Of a stretch of 57,506 nt of DNA, positions 48,520 to 56,558 are shown in pieces. The position numbers were made by a program, and so were the translations under genes. The stretch comes from an uncultured Erysipelotrichaceae bacterium. Lineage in GTDB: Bacteria; Bacillota_I; Bacilli_A; Erysipelotrichales; Erysipelotrichaceae. The DNA lies in NCBI GenBank assembly GCA_902775735.1, contig CACYNH010000014.1, positions 1-57,506 on the forward strand, given 5' to 3'. Positions within the stretch are counted from its first letter, which is position 1, and each line of letters begins with the position of its first letter. Under the pieces are notes generated by a model. That model was not told where the DNA came from. It saw only the letters and a program-made list of their open reading frames with translations, and made no database searches.

Positions 48520-49365
48520 CTACCTTATGCCGAGAAAATCATTGTACCGCTCATGGATCCACCGGATCAGCTGACATCTGTCTTCCTTTTCGTCTTCATT
48601 GAGATCATTCATCTTCCATAAAAGATCCCACGCCTGCTCAGGTCTGCGGTATACACGCATCATGTTGTTCGCGTCGGCAAGAGCGTTGAGGTATTCATCC
48701 CATCTGCCTTCGCGCTTTTCTTTTCCTATCAGGATCAGAGCTCCCGGATCCGGATGCATTCCCGCCTGGGCGAAGCTGACGGCGGTATAGTCGATAAAGG
48801 GATTGACGAAGATGTAGCCGCTGGGGATGATGCCGCCCTGGATGATATGCAAAGCGGCGATCAGGGAAAGATAGGCGCCGGCTTCGATTCCCATCATCAG
48901 GAAACGGTTTTTGTCAAAGCTGTACTCAGCGCAGTGTTCTCTGAACCAGCGGACGCTTTCGACGATTTCCGTCTGGGGATAGGTTGAGACATGGACGCCG
49001 ATCTTTGTGTAGCTGACGGAAAACATGACGCAATGGAATTCGTTTGCGAACCATTCGCAGAAATCGTCCCATTCATCGGCGTCGCCGTCAGTGAAATCGG
49101 AGCCATGGGCGAAAAAGACTGCCGGCAGGATTTCATCCGTGTCAGGCTTATAGACATTGACCCTTGTATCCCTTCCTCTGTGCGGCACCCAGACACGTGT
49201 TCCTTTGATCGCGGTTTCTTCTTTCATATTCTTTGTCATCGCTTTTGCGGACATATACTGGATAATCCAGTCCTGAAAGCGCATGTTGTAGCCGAGAAGG
49301 CTGTACGATACCCCGAAAAAGACCAGAAGCACCGTAGCGATAATTCCGATATATAAATAAATCAT
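48520..49365 (-). CDS. Membrane-anchored alpha/beta hydrolase-fold protein lacking the nucleophile
   Basis: The 281-residue protein has an N-terminal membrane helix (about 3-26) and an alpha/beta hydrolase fold. AVFFAHGSDFTDGDADEW stands where esterases have the oxyanion HGGG loop. The nucleophile elbow is MGIEAGAYLSL (Gly159-Ile-Glu161-Ala-Gly163) instead of GxSxG, so the catalytic serine is replaced by glutamate. The acid and base are unclear. It is probably not an active serine esterase; it may bind a ligand. No Shine-Dalgarno sequence precedes the ATG. It is 41 bases upstream of the SGNH gene. Confidence 0.78.
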   Translation of the reverse strand: MIYLYIGIIATVLLVFFGVSYSLLGYNMRFQDWIIQYMSAKAMTKNMKEETAIKGTRVWVPHRGRDTRVNVYKPDTDEILPAVFFAHGSDFTDGDADEWDDFCEWFANEFHCVMFSVSYTKIGVHVSTYPQTEIVESVRWFREHCAEYSFDKNRFLMMGIEAGAYLSLIAALHIIQGGIIPSGYIFVNPFIDYTAVSFAQAGMHPDPGALILIGKEKREGRWDEYLNALADANNMMRVYRRPEQAWDLLWKMNDLNEDEKEDRCQLIRWIHERYNDFLGIR

Positions 49366-49420
49366 AAGAAGATGCTATCACAAAGACGGCGGATCATGGC
49401 AATATACACTCCCATATGTA

Positions 49421-49449
49421 CAAAAGCACAGCCTGCATAGAGACTGTGC
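49421..49449 (-). terminator. Terminator of the beta-helix lipoprotein operon
   Basis: On the minus strand GCACAG and CTGTGC form a 6-bp stem with a 12-base loop, followed by TTTTG. Confidence 0.55.
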
Positions 49450-49460
49450 AATATGTAAGA

Positions 49461-51578
49461 TCAGGGTCTTCCCTGGCCGTTTTGAGGCCGCATGCCGCCG
49501 TTCATAGGATTGCCGCCCATCTGTGCGCCGTTGAAATTAATGTTTGTGACTGTGTTTTCCAGGGTCACTTCTTCAAGCAGTTCACCGTCTTCATAAACGG
49601 AATATGTCTCCCCTTTCTTAAGATCGTCACTCGAGAAGATCAGATGGGAATACGACTTATCTGAACTGTAGGTTCCGATGACATTGCCCGAAGCGTCTTT
49701 GATTTCAATTTTTCCGGAAGATGTGCCGATGGAAAGGATCATTGATTCAGAACTGTCTTCAGGCAGTTCAACCATGCCGGCAGCCCCGCCGGCAAGAACA
49801 GTTCCGCCGTTAATGACAAAGGAGCCGTTATGATCCAGCGCGCTCTCGGCGCCCATGACAGGCCCATAGACGGTCACTGTGCCGCCGGAAATCACGCCGC
49901 TGCCGTTTGTGTCGATGCCGTCGCCTGAAGTGTTCAGGGTGATTTCACCGCCGGAAATCACAAGCGATGAACTGTCTGCCTGCATGGATGTTGATGTGGC
50001 GTTTGGATCGGAAGCGTTGATGCCGTCATCACTTGCGGTCAGGTCTATTTTCCCGTCTTCAATGATGAGTTCAAAAGCTTCAAGACCTTCTTTGCATTGC
50101 GCGATGTTAATGGTGCCGCCCTGAATCAGAAGCTTATAGTCCGCATGGAGAGCGTCGTCGCCTGTTTTTATGTCCAGAGTGCCGTCTGTCACAGTCAGGT
50201 TCCCGTTGGCGTTGAAGGCGTCGTCGGCACTGTCGACTGTGACTGTGCCGCCGAGAATATAGATATCCTGATCCGCTTTGAGGCCCTTTGCGTTATTCTC
50301 TTCGGAAGTATCGGAAGACTGTGTATTCTCCTGCGGCGTCATCTGATCCGGCGTGAAACCTTCGGGCATTTCCGGCATCTCACCATCGAAATCTTCGGGC
50401 AACTGTCCGTCAAACCCGTTTTCCGGCATTTCAGGTCTTTCACCATTGAAGCCGCCTTCAGGCATCTCAGGCATTTCGCCGTTCATGCCATCCTGCGGTC
50501 TGAAGCCGCCCTGCATGCCATCGGGTCTCTGACCATCGAATCCTTCCTGAGGCATTTCTCCATTGAAATCCTCCGGCATCCGACCGTCAAATCCGCCTTC
50601 AGGCATCTCAGGCATTTCACCATTGAAGTCATCGGGCATTTCAGGTCTTTCTCCATTGAAGGGATCCTGTCCCTGCATATTGCCGCCGAAGGGATCGAAG
50701 CCGCCCATCGGATTGATTGCTTCGCCTGCCCCGCCGCCGGCCGTGACATTGATTTCTCCGCCTGTCACTGCCAGGTAAGTGATTGCCTGGATTCCGTCAT
50801 CGGCTGATGTGACGGTGATCTTACCGGAATCGATAAGGATGTTTCCAGATTCGGGATCGCTGTCATTGGAGGCGCATAAGCCGTCTCCTTCGGCATTTAC
50901 AGTGATTTCTGAGCCGGATAAGTACAGAACGTCCTTGCCTTTAATGGAGTCATTGACGCTTGTGACATTGAGGTTTGTGTTGAGAATGTAAAGATCATCC
51001 TTGGAATGGACGCCGTTTTTGTAATTGCCGTTTACGGTAAGCTTTCCGCTGCCGTTGAGGATGAGATCATCTTTGGAATAGATGGCGGCGGAGGCATCAT
51101 CCTCTTCACTGTAGGTTTCTGAGTCGTTGACTGTGTTTTCTGTACCGGCGTAAGCGGTGATGATTGTTTTGTCCGCCTCTTCGACATGGATGGCGGCACC
51201 GTTTGATGAGGTGATCTCTGCGTTATTCAGGATGAGATGGACAGTTCCTTTTGATTCGCTGTTTACATGCAGGCTGCCGTGCAGTGTGCCGCTTAAAACA
51301 TATGTGCCCGGCATTGAGACTGTGAGGGTGCCGTCAGTGAAGGAAGCTCCGTTTCCTTTGATCTCTGCCTGATCCTCGCTGAAGCTGATCATGACGGCGG
51401 AAGCTTCATTGTATGTTTCATCGAAATCTTCCTGATCCGGAGTAACGTCAAACGGCAGCCGGACTGCGGCTGCTGTCTGTTCTGTGACTGTTTTATCTGA
51501 AGTCTGTGCCTGCGCACCGGCGCAGCCGGTGAGAACGGCTGCGCACAGTGTGAGGACTGCGTGTTTTCTGTATTTCAT
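49461..51578 (-). CDS. Beta-helix lipoprotein, DUF4353/carbohydrate-binding type, with a Pro-Glu-Met-Gly repeat
   Basis: The 705-residue surface protein has a lipoprotein signal (LTGC, Cys19). Two right-handed beta-helix-like blocks (about 60-280 and 430-670) are made of repeated short strands such as SKDDLYILN, GKITVTSADDGIQ and GGEITLNTSGDGIDTN. Between them lies a disordered insert (about 281-420) of repeated EMPEMPEGGF/DGQRPE units. Related DUF4353 proteins occur with VTC and DUF4956 genes and CotH. It ends the operon VTC-DUF4956-DUF4353 and probably binds carbohydrate or polyphosphate outside the membrane. No cell-wall anchor is seen. Confidence 0.83.
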   Translation of the reverse strand: MKYRKHAVLTLCAAVLTGCAGAQAQTSDKTVTEQTAAAVRLPFDVTPDQEDFDETYNEASAVMISFSEDQAEIKGNGASFTDGTLTVSMPGTYVLSGTLHGSLHVNSESKGTVHLILNNAEITSSNGAAIHVEEADKTIITAYAGTENTVNDSETYSEEDDASAAIYSKDDLILNGSGKLTVNGNYKNGVHSKDDLYILNTNLNVTSVNDSIKGKDVLYLSGSEITVNAEGDGLCASNDSDPESGNILIDSGKITVTSADDGIQAITYLAVTGGEINVTAGGGAGEAINPMGGFDPFGGNMQGQDPFNGERPEMPDDFNGEMPEMPEGGFDGRMPEDFNGEMPQEGFDGQRPDGMQGGFRPQDGMNGEMPEMPEGGFNGERPEMPENGFDGQLPEDFDGEMPEMPEGFTPDQMTPQENTQSSDTSEENNAKGLKADQDIYILGGTVTVDSADDAFNANGNLTVTDGTLDIKTGDDALHADYKLLIQGGTINIAQCKEGLEAFELIIEDGKIDLTASDDGINASDPNATSTSMQADSSSLVISGGEITLNTSGDGIDTNGSGVISGGTVTVYGPVMGAESALDHNGSFVINGGTVLAGGAAGMVELPEDSSESMILSIGTSSGKIEIKDASGNVIGTYSSDKSYSHLIFSSDDLKKGETYSVYEDGELLEEVTLENTVTNINFNGAQMGGNPMNGGMRPQNGQGRP
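50349..50705 (-). repeat. Degenerate in-frame repeat encoding Pro/Glu/Met/Gly units
   Basis: About ten copies of a 27-45 bp unit encode variants of NGEMPEMPEGGF and DGQRPEMP. The unit count may vary between strains by slippage. Confidence 0.8.
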
Positions 51579-51592
51579 ATGTATGATCCTTT

Positions 51593-52267
51593 TTACAGTT
51601 CAGCTGCGACTGTTGCCGCTCTTGAAGAGATGACGGGCAGGTTGCCGTTGCGCACACGGATTGCGTCAAGCAGTTCTTTTTCTTTGGACTGGTCTTTGAG
51701 ACGGATGTCATATGTCACCTGGTACATTGTACCAAGATTGATGGTTCTGACGGCCTGTTCTTCGGCCTTTACTGTATAGGTTGAGAAGATGTCATCGAAG
51801 ACTTCAATGTAGTCAAGATCTTCGGGAACTGTGATTCTGAGGCTGCGGTAGGAAGCGTCGCTGTTAAGAACCGGCGTCATGGAGAGCACGGCGTAGAGGA
51901 TGGCGATGACAGCGGAGGCAGCCACTGCCAGGACGGCATAGCCCATGCCTGTCGCTAAGCCTAAGCACATGGAGGCGAAGACAATCAGGATATCGCTGGC
52001 CTTGCCGGGAAGCGATCTGAACTTGACCAGGGAGAAGGAACCGGCGACCGCGACGCCGACGCCAAGGTTGCCGTTGACCATGAGGATGATCAGCTGGACG
52101 ATGAGGGGCATTAATGCGATGGTGAGCAGGAAGCTCTTGGTCGCGTGCTCGCATTTGCGGTAAGTCAGGGAAAGAATCATTCCGCTGACAAGGGAGGCAG
52201 CCACGCAGATGGCGACGGCTGTAACTGATAATCCGGAAGCTGTTCCGGTTAATACTGAACTGAACAT
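51593..52267 (-). CDS. DUF4956 membrane protein
   Basis: The 224-residue protein has about four N-terminal transmembrane helices (residues about 5-30, 45-70, 95-120, 125-150) and a soluble ferredoxin-like C-terminal domain (about 150-224). The motif VAVAGSFSLVKFRSLPG is characteristic of DUF4956. It is encoded with VTC-type polyphosphate polymerases in many Firmicutes and may help anchor or export the polymer. It overlaps the VTC gene by 19 bases. GGAG lies eight bases before ATG. Confidence 0.86.
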   Translation of the reverse strand: MFSSVLTGTASGLSVTAVAICVAASLVSGMILSLTYRKCEHATKSFLLTIALMPLIVQLIILMVNGNLGVGVAVAGSFSLVKFRSLPGKASDILIVFASMCLGLATGMGYAVLAVAASAVIAILYAVLSMTPVLNSDASYRSLRITVPEDLDYIEVFDDIFSTYTVKAEEQAVRTINLGTMYQVTYDIRLKDQSKEKELLDAIRVRNGNLPVISSRAATVAAEL

Positions 52268-53019
52268 ACTCGATTCTCCTTTTCATTCATATATCTGTCC
52301 ATCACAGGCGTGCCTGTGACTGTCATGTCTTTATAGTTCTGTCTGTAGATCATTCCGTACTTTGAGAAGGAATGTTTGTAGAGTTTTCTTCTGGAAAGAA
52401 TCTGCACCAGCCACATGGGATAGCGGTTCATGGCTTTGATTTCCATGACGACGTCATCTCCGATGAGCTGTGTTTCATCGCCTCTTTCGGTGAGGCTGAT
52501 GTCATCGTTGCGGTAGCGGATGTTGTAGTCGAATGTGACTCTGACGTCTGCCTCATTGATGGATGAGAAGCAGGTTCTGTCATAGAGGATCAGTGTTTTG
52601 GGCTGGCAGCTGTAGTAGTTAAGAAGATAATCTATTTCATCTGCAGTGTTGTTGTTCACATGGTGCATGACGCCTTCATTGAGGTAGGCCATGGCTTCTT
52701 TGTGGTTCAGGGCGATTCTCTTTTTATATACGATATTGCTGAATTTCTTTTTTGTCTCAAGGAAGCACAGTGTGTCATCGCCCGGCTGTTCATAGCAGCG
52801 TAAGCGGAGCTTTTCTTTGAAACGGGGTGAATTCAGTGATTCGATGATCATTCTTGAATCCGGTGAATCGTAATAGATGTTATGGACTGTGTACCGGAAG
52901 TACTCGTCCTTTTTGATATATCCTTTCATTTCCTCCAGGACTTCCATCGCCTCTTTGCGGCTCATCCTGTACTTGTCTTCGACTCTCTGGAATACATCGA
53001 TGTGCTTTGTCTCACTCAT
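52249..53019 (-). CDS. VTC domain (polyphosphate polymerase-like) protein
   Basis: The 256-residue protein is a triphosphate-tunnel enzyme of the VTC4 type. RVEDKYRMSRKEAMEVLEEM, FKEKLRLRCY, ETKKKF and VVMEIKAMNRYPMWLV supply the alternating Glu/Lys/Arg pairs lining the tunnel. In yeast VTC4 this domain makes polyphosphate from ATP. The bacterial versions are proposed to do the same, but this is not proven for this clade. It has no membrane helix and is the first gene of the operon with DUF4956 and the beta-helix lipoprotein. AAGGAGG precedes ATG. Confidence 0.88.
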   Translation of the reverse strand: MSETKHIDVFQRVEDKYRMSRKEAMEVLEEMKGYIKKDEYFRYTVHNIYYDSPDSRMIIESLNSPRFKEKLRLRCYEQPGDDTLCFLETKKKFSNIVYKKRIALNHKEAMAYLNEGVMHHVNNNTADEIDYLLNYYSCQPKTLILYDRTCFSSINEADVRVTFDYNIRYRNDDISLTERGDETQLIGDDVVMEIKAMNRYPMWLVQILSRRKLYKHSFSKYGMIYRQNYKDMTVTGTPVMDRYMNEKENRVCSVQY

Positions 53020-53130
53020 CCTGTGTTCCTCCTTTTCTTTACGGTTTCTAGATTACAGGCGGAGTCTGTGCGGGAAATGAATAAAATCTGAACATATTGT
53101 GAAGAGTTGAAAAAATTCATCATCACACAA

Positions 53131-53157
53131 TAAAAACCTCCGGCATGTTGCCGGAGG
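53131..53157 (-). terminator. Terminator of the HigA-like gene
   Basis: CCTCCGGC and GCCGGAGG form a perfect 8-bp stem, and the minus strand continues TTTTTATT. Confidence 0.9.
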
Positions 53158-53174
53158 ACTGGCCTTGAACAGTA

Positions 53175-53462
53175 TTATCTGCCTGGCTGAGCAGGTTGAG
53201 CCGTAAGGGTCAGACCAAGCCTGCGGAAGATCTTTAAAAGTGTGCTGAGATTCGGCGTGCTTTTTCCCGATTCAATTCTTGCGACTGAAGAATGGGGAAT
53301 CCCGCAAATTTCAGCGAGTTCTCTTTGTGAAAGATCAAGATCATGACGGCGTGCAATCATAGTGCCGACGATCTGTGAAACCGCCTCAGCCTCATCAATG
53401 TCCTTGCCGATTTCGGGATTCGTTTCCCTGACATGGTTCTTGTAATCTGTCCAGGTTGACAT
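53175..53462 (-). CDS. XRE-type regulator resembling a HigA antitoxin, toxin not found
   Basis: The 95-residue protein has the HigA-like build: an N-terminal segment with DIDEAEAVSQIVGTMIARR and an HTH domain LSQRELAEICGIPHSSVARIE. Such proteins usually follow a HigB/Gp49-type toxin of about 110 residues in one operon. Here no toxin gene precedes it; instead an Rpn-type remnant lies upstream. It could be an orphaned antitoxin or a stand-alone regulator. AAAGGAG precedes ATG, and a strong terminator follows. Confidence 0.82.
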   Translation of the reverse strand: MSTWTDYKNHVRETNPEIGKDIDEAEAVSQIVGTMIARRHDLDLSQRELAEICGIPHSSVARIESGKSTPNLSTLLKIFRRLGLTLTAQPAQPGR

Positions 53463-53486
53463 ACCGTTTCACTCCTTTCCGGGTCC

Positions 53487-53684
53487 TCACTCATCGCATC
53501 CGGCTATGTTTTTTTCCTCAGTGTCCATAGAGCCCGGCACATCATCGACCAATGCCGGATTGTCTTCCTGTTCTGCGGTGACTGTTCTGTCTTTAACACA
53601 TTCATCCATTTCCAGTAATTCTTTTACCTGAGACTCATCATACTTGATTTCACAAACTGCCGCATGGGTATTTTCACTCTGAAA
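53487..53684 (-). pseudogene. C-terminal remnant of an Rpn-type PD-(D/E)XK nuclease gene
   Basis: The minus-strand frame encodes about 65 residues including AAVCEIKYDES, identical in this segment to the intact gene at 53818-54753 (about 33 identical bases at 53634-53666 and 54072-54104). It then diverges into an acidic tail and stops at TGA. An in-frame stop lies just upstream and no start is present, so it is a degenerate second copy of the 3' part. Confidence 0.65.
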
Positions 53685-53773
53685 TCAAGTTGTATAACTC
53701 ACCTGGAGAATGCTTTACAGAAGACAGAAGGTCAAAAATCCATCAGCGCAAGCAGGCTTTTAGTGTCACATCA

Positions 53774-53792
53774 TAAAAGAGCGTTCCCGCTC
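53774..53792 (-). terminator. Terminator of the Rpn-type gene
   Basis: On the minus strand GAGCG and CGCTC form a stem with a GGAA loop, followed by TTTTATG. Confidence 0.55.
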
Positions 53793-53817
53793 CTTTACTG
53801 AAATCCGAATGATTTGA

Positions 53818-54753
53818 TTAATGTGTCTGTTCCTGCATGATGAGAATTTTTCTGATTTCCTCAGGGGATTTGCCGAATTTCTCACTGATCAGGGAAATTG
53901 CGGTTTCTTCCTCAGTGCCCATAGATTTAAGCACATCGATAAATGCTGAGAGATCTTCTTTCTCTTTTTCTTCGATGCCTTCTTTGCGGCCTTCTTCGCG
54001 GCCTTCTTCTCTTGCGATGTCAGTTCTGTCGCTGACGTAGTCTTGCAGTTTCATAAACTTTTTCTTCTCAGACTCATCATACTTGATTTCACAAACTGCC
54101 GCATCAATATTTTCGATAAGATTTCCAAACGCTTCTTCTCCCCGGAGGTAATTGACGAACTCAAGCTGTTCATCCGTGATCTCTCCCCGGTATCCCTTAC
54201 AGTTCAGAAAGATAATTCGCTGTCCGTTCTGGGCAAGTGCTTCTCCGGTATATCTGTCACGCATTTCATAATCATAGAGATATCTGCCTGCACCGACAGG
54301 ATCGAAAAGGCAGACGACGATCTGAATGACATTGGGAAGTGAGCCATAGGAACCGCCGTGCTCAAGATGGCTGAAATCCGCTTCGCTGCGGTAATAGCGC
54401 ATTCTTTTAATAAAGTCTTCCACACTTAAAACCTGCATTTCAATCATTACCCTGGTGTCATCCGGGAGTTCCACTTCAACATCCAGATAGGTTGTTTTTG
54501 AATCGTGATATGCGTCCTGCCGTTTTTCGCGATGGATGGATCTGATTTTTTTGATGTGCAGATCGGGGACGAAAAGTTTGATGAAGTCTCTGGTGATCTG
54601 TTCATTGTGTTTGAGAACGGTGGAGAAAATAAAGTGATCGGTGAAGTTTGCGTAATTCCATCTGTCATCAGCCGAAAGTTTTTTTCCTCTTGGAGCCTTT
54701 ATCATCCTGACGCCTTTGACCGAGGAAACTGATTCCTTTTTGTTTTTGTACAT
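53818..54753 (-). CDS. Rpn family PD-(D/E)XK nuclease / putative transposase
   Basis: The 311-residue protein has the Rpn/YhgA-like (PD-(D/E)XK) core: TYLDVEVELPDDTRVMIEMQ carries the D...E-x-Q active site, followed by RMRYYRSEADFS and LPNVIQIVVCLFDP. The C-terminus is a charged, coiled-coil-like region (REEGREEGRKEGIEEKEKED) typical of this group. Members promote RecA-independent recombination and are often mobile or repeated. ATG at 54753 is fixed by AAAGGAG six bases upstream. A decayed second copy lies just downstream. Confidence 0.85.
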   Translation of the reverse strand: MYKNKKESVSSVKGVRMIKAPRGKKLSADDRWNYANFTDHFIFSTVLKHNEQITRDFIKLFVPDLHIKKIRSIHREKRQDAYHDSKTTYLDVEVELPDDTRVMIEMQVLSVEDFIKRMRYYRSEADFSHLEHGGSYGSLPNVIQIVVCLFDPVGAGRYLYDYEMRDRYTGEALAQNGQRIIFLNCKGYRGEITDEQLEFVNYLRGEEAFGNLIENIDAAVCEIKYDESEKKKFMKLQDYVSDRTDIAREEGREEGRKEGIEEKEKEDLSAFIDVLKSMGTEEETAISLISEKFGKSPEEIRKILIMQEQTH

Positions 54754-54804
54754 GGGAATTCTCCTTTCAACCGGTATATAGGCGGTTAAATCAGGAATTC
54801 CCAC

Positions 54805-54847
54805 AAAAAAACTGCTGTCTTCCTGTCTGAAGCGGAAGTACAGCAGT
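54805..54847 (-). terminator. Terminator of the SseB-GNAT operon
   Basis: On the minus strand ACTGCTGT-CTTCC and GGAAG-ACAGCAGT pair over about 13 bp and are followed by seven Ts. Confidence 0.9.
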
Positions 54848-54850
54848 CTC

Positions 54851-55615
54851 TCAGTTCATGTCAGATGCCCAGATGAATCTGGTGTCGTAATACTGTTCAT
54901 CAAAGGCGACGGCATCCATGACGTCTTCTTTATTGTAAGTTTCGCCGATCCGTCCGACGATGAAGCGGGACGGTCCGTCTTTGTGGTAAATAATGCCGAT
55001 GACACTGCCCCGGAAAGTTTCGGCGGGTTCATATAAACCATAGATCCATGCGTCGACGAATTCGCCGTCATCGCTGATCAGTTCATCCACATAGCCGAAG
55101 TTCAGGGAATAAAGAACATCGGGATTGTGGGGATGGAAGGAGCCATAGGGCCTGTCGACAGTCACGGTGACAGTCCGGCCTAAATACTCTCTGCCAAGAA
55201 GGTATTCCATCGGCAGGATGGAGAACTCCCCTGCTTTGACGGGATCGCCTGCCTGTTCGAAGCCATAGGCGTCAAAGAAGCCTTTGACGGAAGATGGGAC
55301 ATTCGTGCTTAACCGGCTGAGATGGTGCTTTGTGCCCTTCTGTCTCAGGGTGTCGCATAAGGCGGTGCCGATGCCTGTGTGTCTGTACTTTTCGTTTACG
55401 GCAATAAAGACAATCCGCAGGCTTTCGGGTTCATATGCGATAAAGCCGGTAAGTGCTTCTTCATTGAAAGCGCCGAGCATGTCAAAGCGGGCGGTATGTT
55501 CTTCAAGGAACTTTTCAATCGCAGTGACAGGTGTGCCGCTTAAGGAAACCACGGCTTCATGAGCCAGTTCAAGCGCCTGTTTTCTCTGATCCTGATTCAG
55601 TGTTTCAATTCTCAT
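54851..55615 (-). CDS. GNAT acetyltransferase fused to an inorganic-pyrophosphatase-like domain
   Basis: The 254-residue protein is a fusion. Residues about 1-130 form a GNAT domain (FIAVNEKYRHTGIGTALCDTL as the acetyl-CoA loop and GFFDAYGFEQ). Residues about 137-254 match a small pyrophosphatase-like family (GRTVTVTVDRPYGSFHP, LNFGYVDELISDDGEFVDAWIYG), with paired aspartates in place for metal binding. In other Firmicutes the second part is a single protein of about 120 residues. The start overlaps the SseB stop by one base (TAATG), so translation is coupled. Confidence 0.78.
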   Translation of the reverse strand: MRIETLNQDQRKQALELAHEAVVSLSGTPVTAIEKFLEEHTARFDMLGAFNEEALTGFIAYEPESLRIVFIAVNEKYRHTGIGTALCDTLRQKGTKHHLSRLSTNVPSSVKGFFDAYGFEQAGDPVKAGEFSILPMEYLLGREYLGRTVTVTVDRPYGSFHPHNPDVLYSLNFGYVDELISDDGEFVDAWIYGLYEPAETFRGSVIGIIYHKDGPSRFIVGRIGETYNKEDVMDAVAFDEQYYDTRFIWASDMN

Positions 55616-56472
55616 TACAGTTCCAGTACCCGGTCATAGAGAGCGACGGTGTCCTTGATGACATTCTTCATGAGGTTTTCGGTCATGAAGACGCATTCCA
55701 CCGGCACATCCTTGGCAAGCGGAGTGGCTGCTTCAATGATGCCGTCGAGGATCGCCTGGTCATTGGTGTCGGCTTCAACAGCCAGCCAGAAGGAAACCAT
55801 GTTTCCGGCCATCTTCTGCTTGAAGAAGACACGGTCGATTTCCGGAACACTGGCGCAATGGTCATAGACCGCGTTGATCATTCTTGTCGGATAGATGGAA
55901 GGTTCAACGTAGCGGACATTGAGGACGGCGTTAGGTAAGGGAGCCTGGTTCTGGTCAGGCATTGCCTGTTTGGGAACAGCGGGCATTTCCTTTGTGCCGG
56001 CAGCGACCGAGATCAGGTTTTTGGGGATGATGATGTTGTCGGAACCCGGGTTGATGACAACGCCGAGTGCTTTGTTGGCGGGATCGGAGAAGATCTGATC
56101 GAAGTCCTTGATGGTTCTTACGACATTCTGGGGCTGGGGATCTTTCTCTCCTGTGACCTTGAATTTCTTCGTCTCTTCAATGTCGGTAAAGGCCGGGAAG
56201 TAGGTTCTTCCGTCCTTTGTGTTGATCAGAATGAATCTGACCTGGCTGGGCTTGATGGAAACCCTGCCGTTTGCGTCTTTATTCATTTCACCGTCAAAGA
56301 TCACAGGTGAAAGCAGCTTGCATTCCTTGAGCGCTTCGGTCAGAGCAGCCTGGGTGGCGACGGAGTTTTCCGCCTTGAGTCCGTCGATCGCGGTTCTTAA
56401 TTCAGGATTGACGATCGGGGTGCCCTGTATTGCTTTGACTTTCTTCTTTTTCTTCTTTTTATCCTTGGCCAT
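55615..56472 (-). CDS. SseB family protein
   Basis: The 285-residue protein starts with a lysine-rich run (MAKDKKKKKKKVKAIQG) and has two parts: an SseB N-terminal domain (about 20-150, LSPVIFDGEM, RFILINTKDGRTYFPAFTD) and a C-terminal SseB domain (about 180-285, PSIYPTRMINAVYDHCAS). SseB proteins of this type are linked to enhanced serine sensitivity in E. coli; the mechanism is not known. ATG at 56472 with AAGGAGG upstream is preferred. It heads the operon with the GNAT fusion. Confidence 0.87.
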   Translation of the reverse strand: MAKDKKKKKKKVKAIQGTPIVNPELRTAIDGLKAENSVATQAALTEALKECKLLSPVIFDGEMNKDANGRVSIKPSQVRFILINTKDGRTYFPAFTDIEETKKFKVTGEKDPQPQNVVRTIKDFDQIFSDPANKALGVVINPGSDNIIIPKNLISVAAGTKEMPAVPKQAMPDQNQAPLPNAVLNVRYVEPSIYPTRMINAVYDHCASVPEIDRVFFKQKMAGNMVSFWLAVEADTNDQAILDGIIEAATPLAKDVPVECVFMTENLMKNVIKDTVALYDRVLEL

Positions 56473-56558
56473 AAGACCTCCTTGTTTCACCATCCAAGTA
56501 TATCGTTTTCACGGGTAAATCACAAATGTTGTATATTTAAGGATGCGGAGGTAAATCA

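Larger units (their letters stand above)
53463..53817. other. Intergenic region with nuclease remnant (355 bp)
   Basis: It holds the decayed Rpn-type copy (53487-53684) and the terminator of the intact copy (53774-53792). The remaining 90 bases show no clear signal. Confidence 0.6.
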
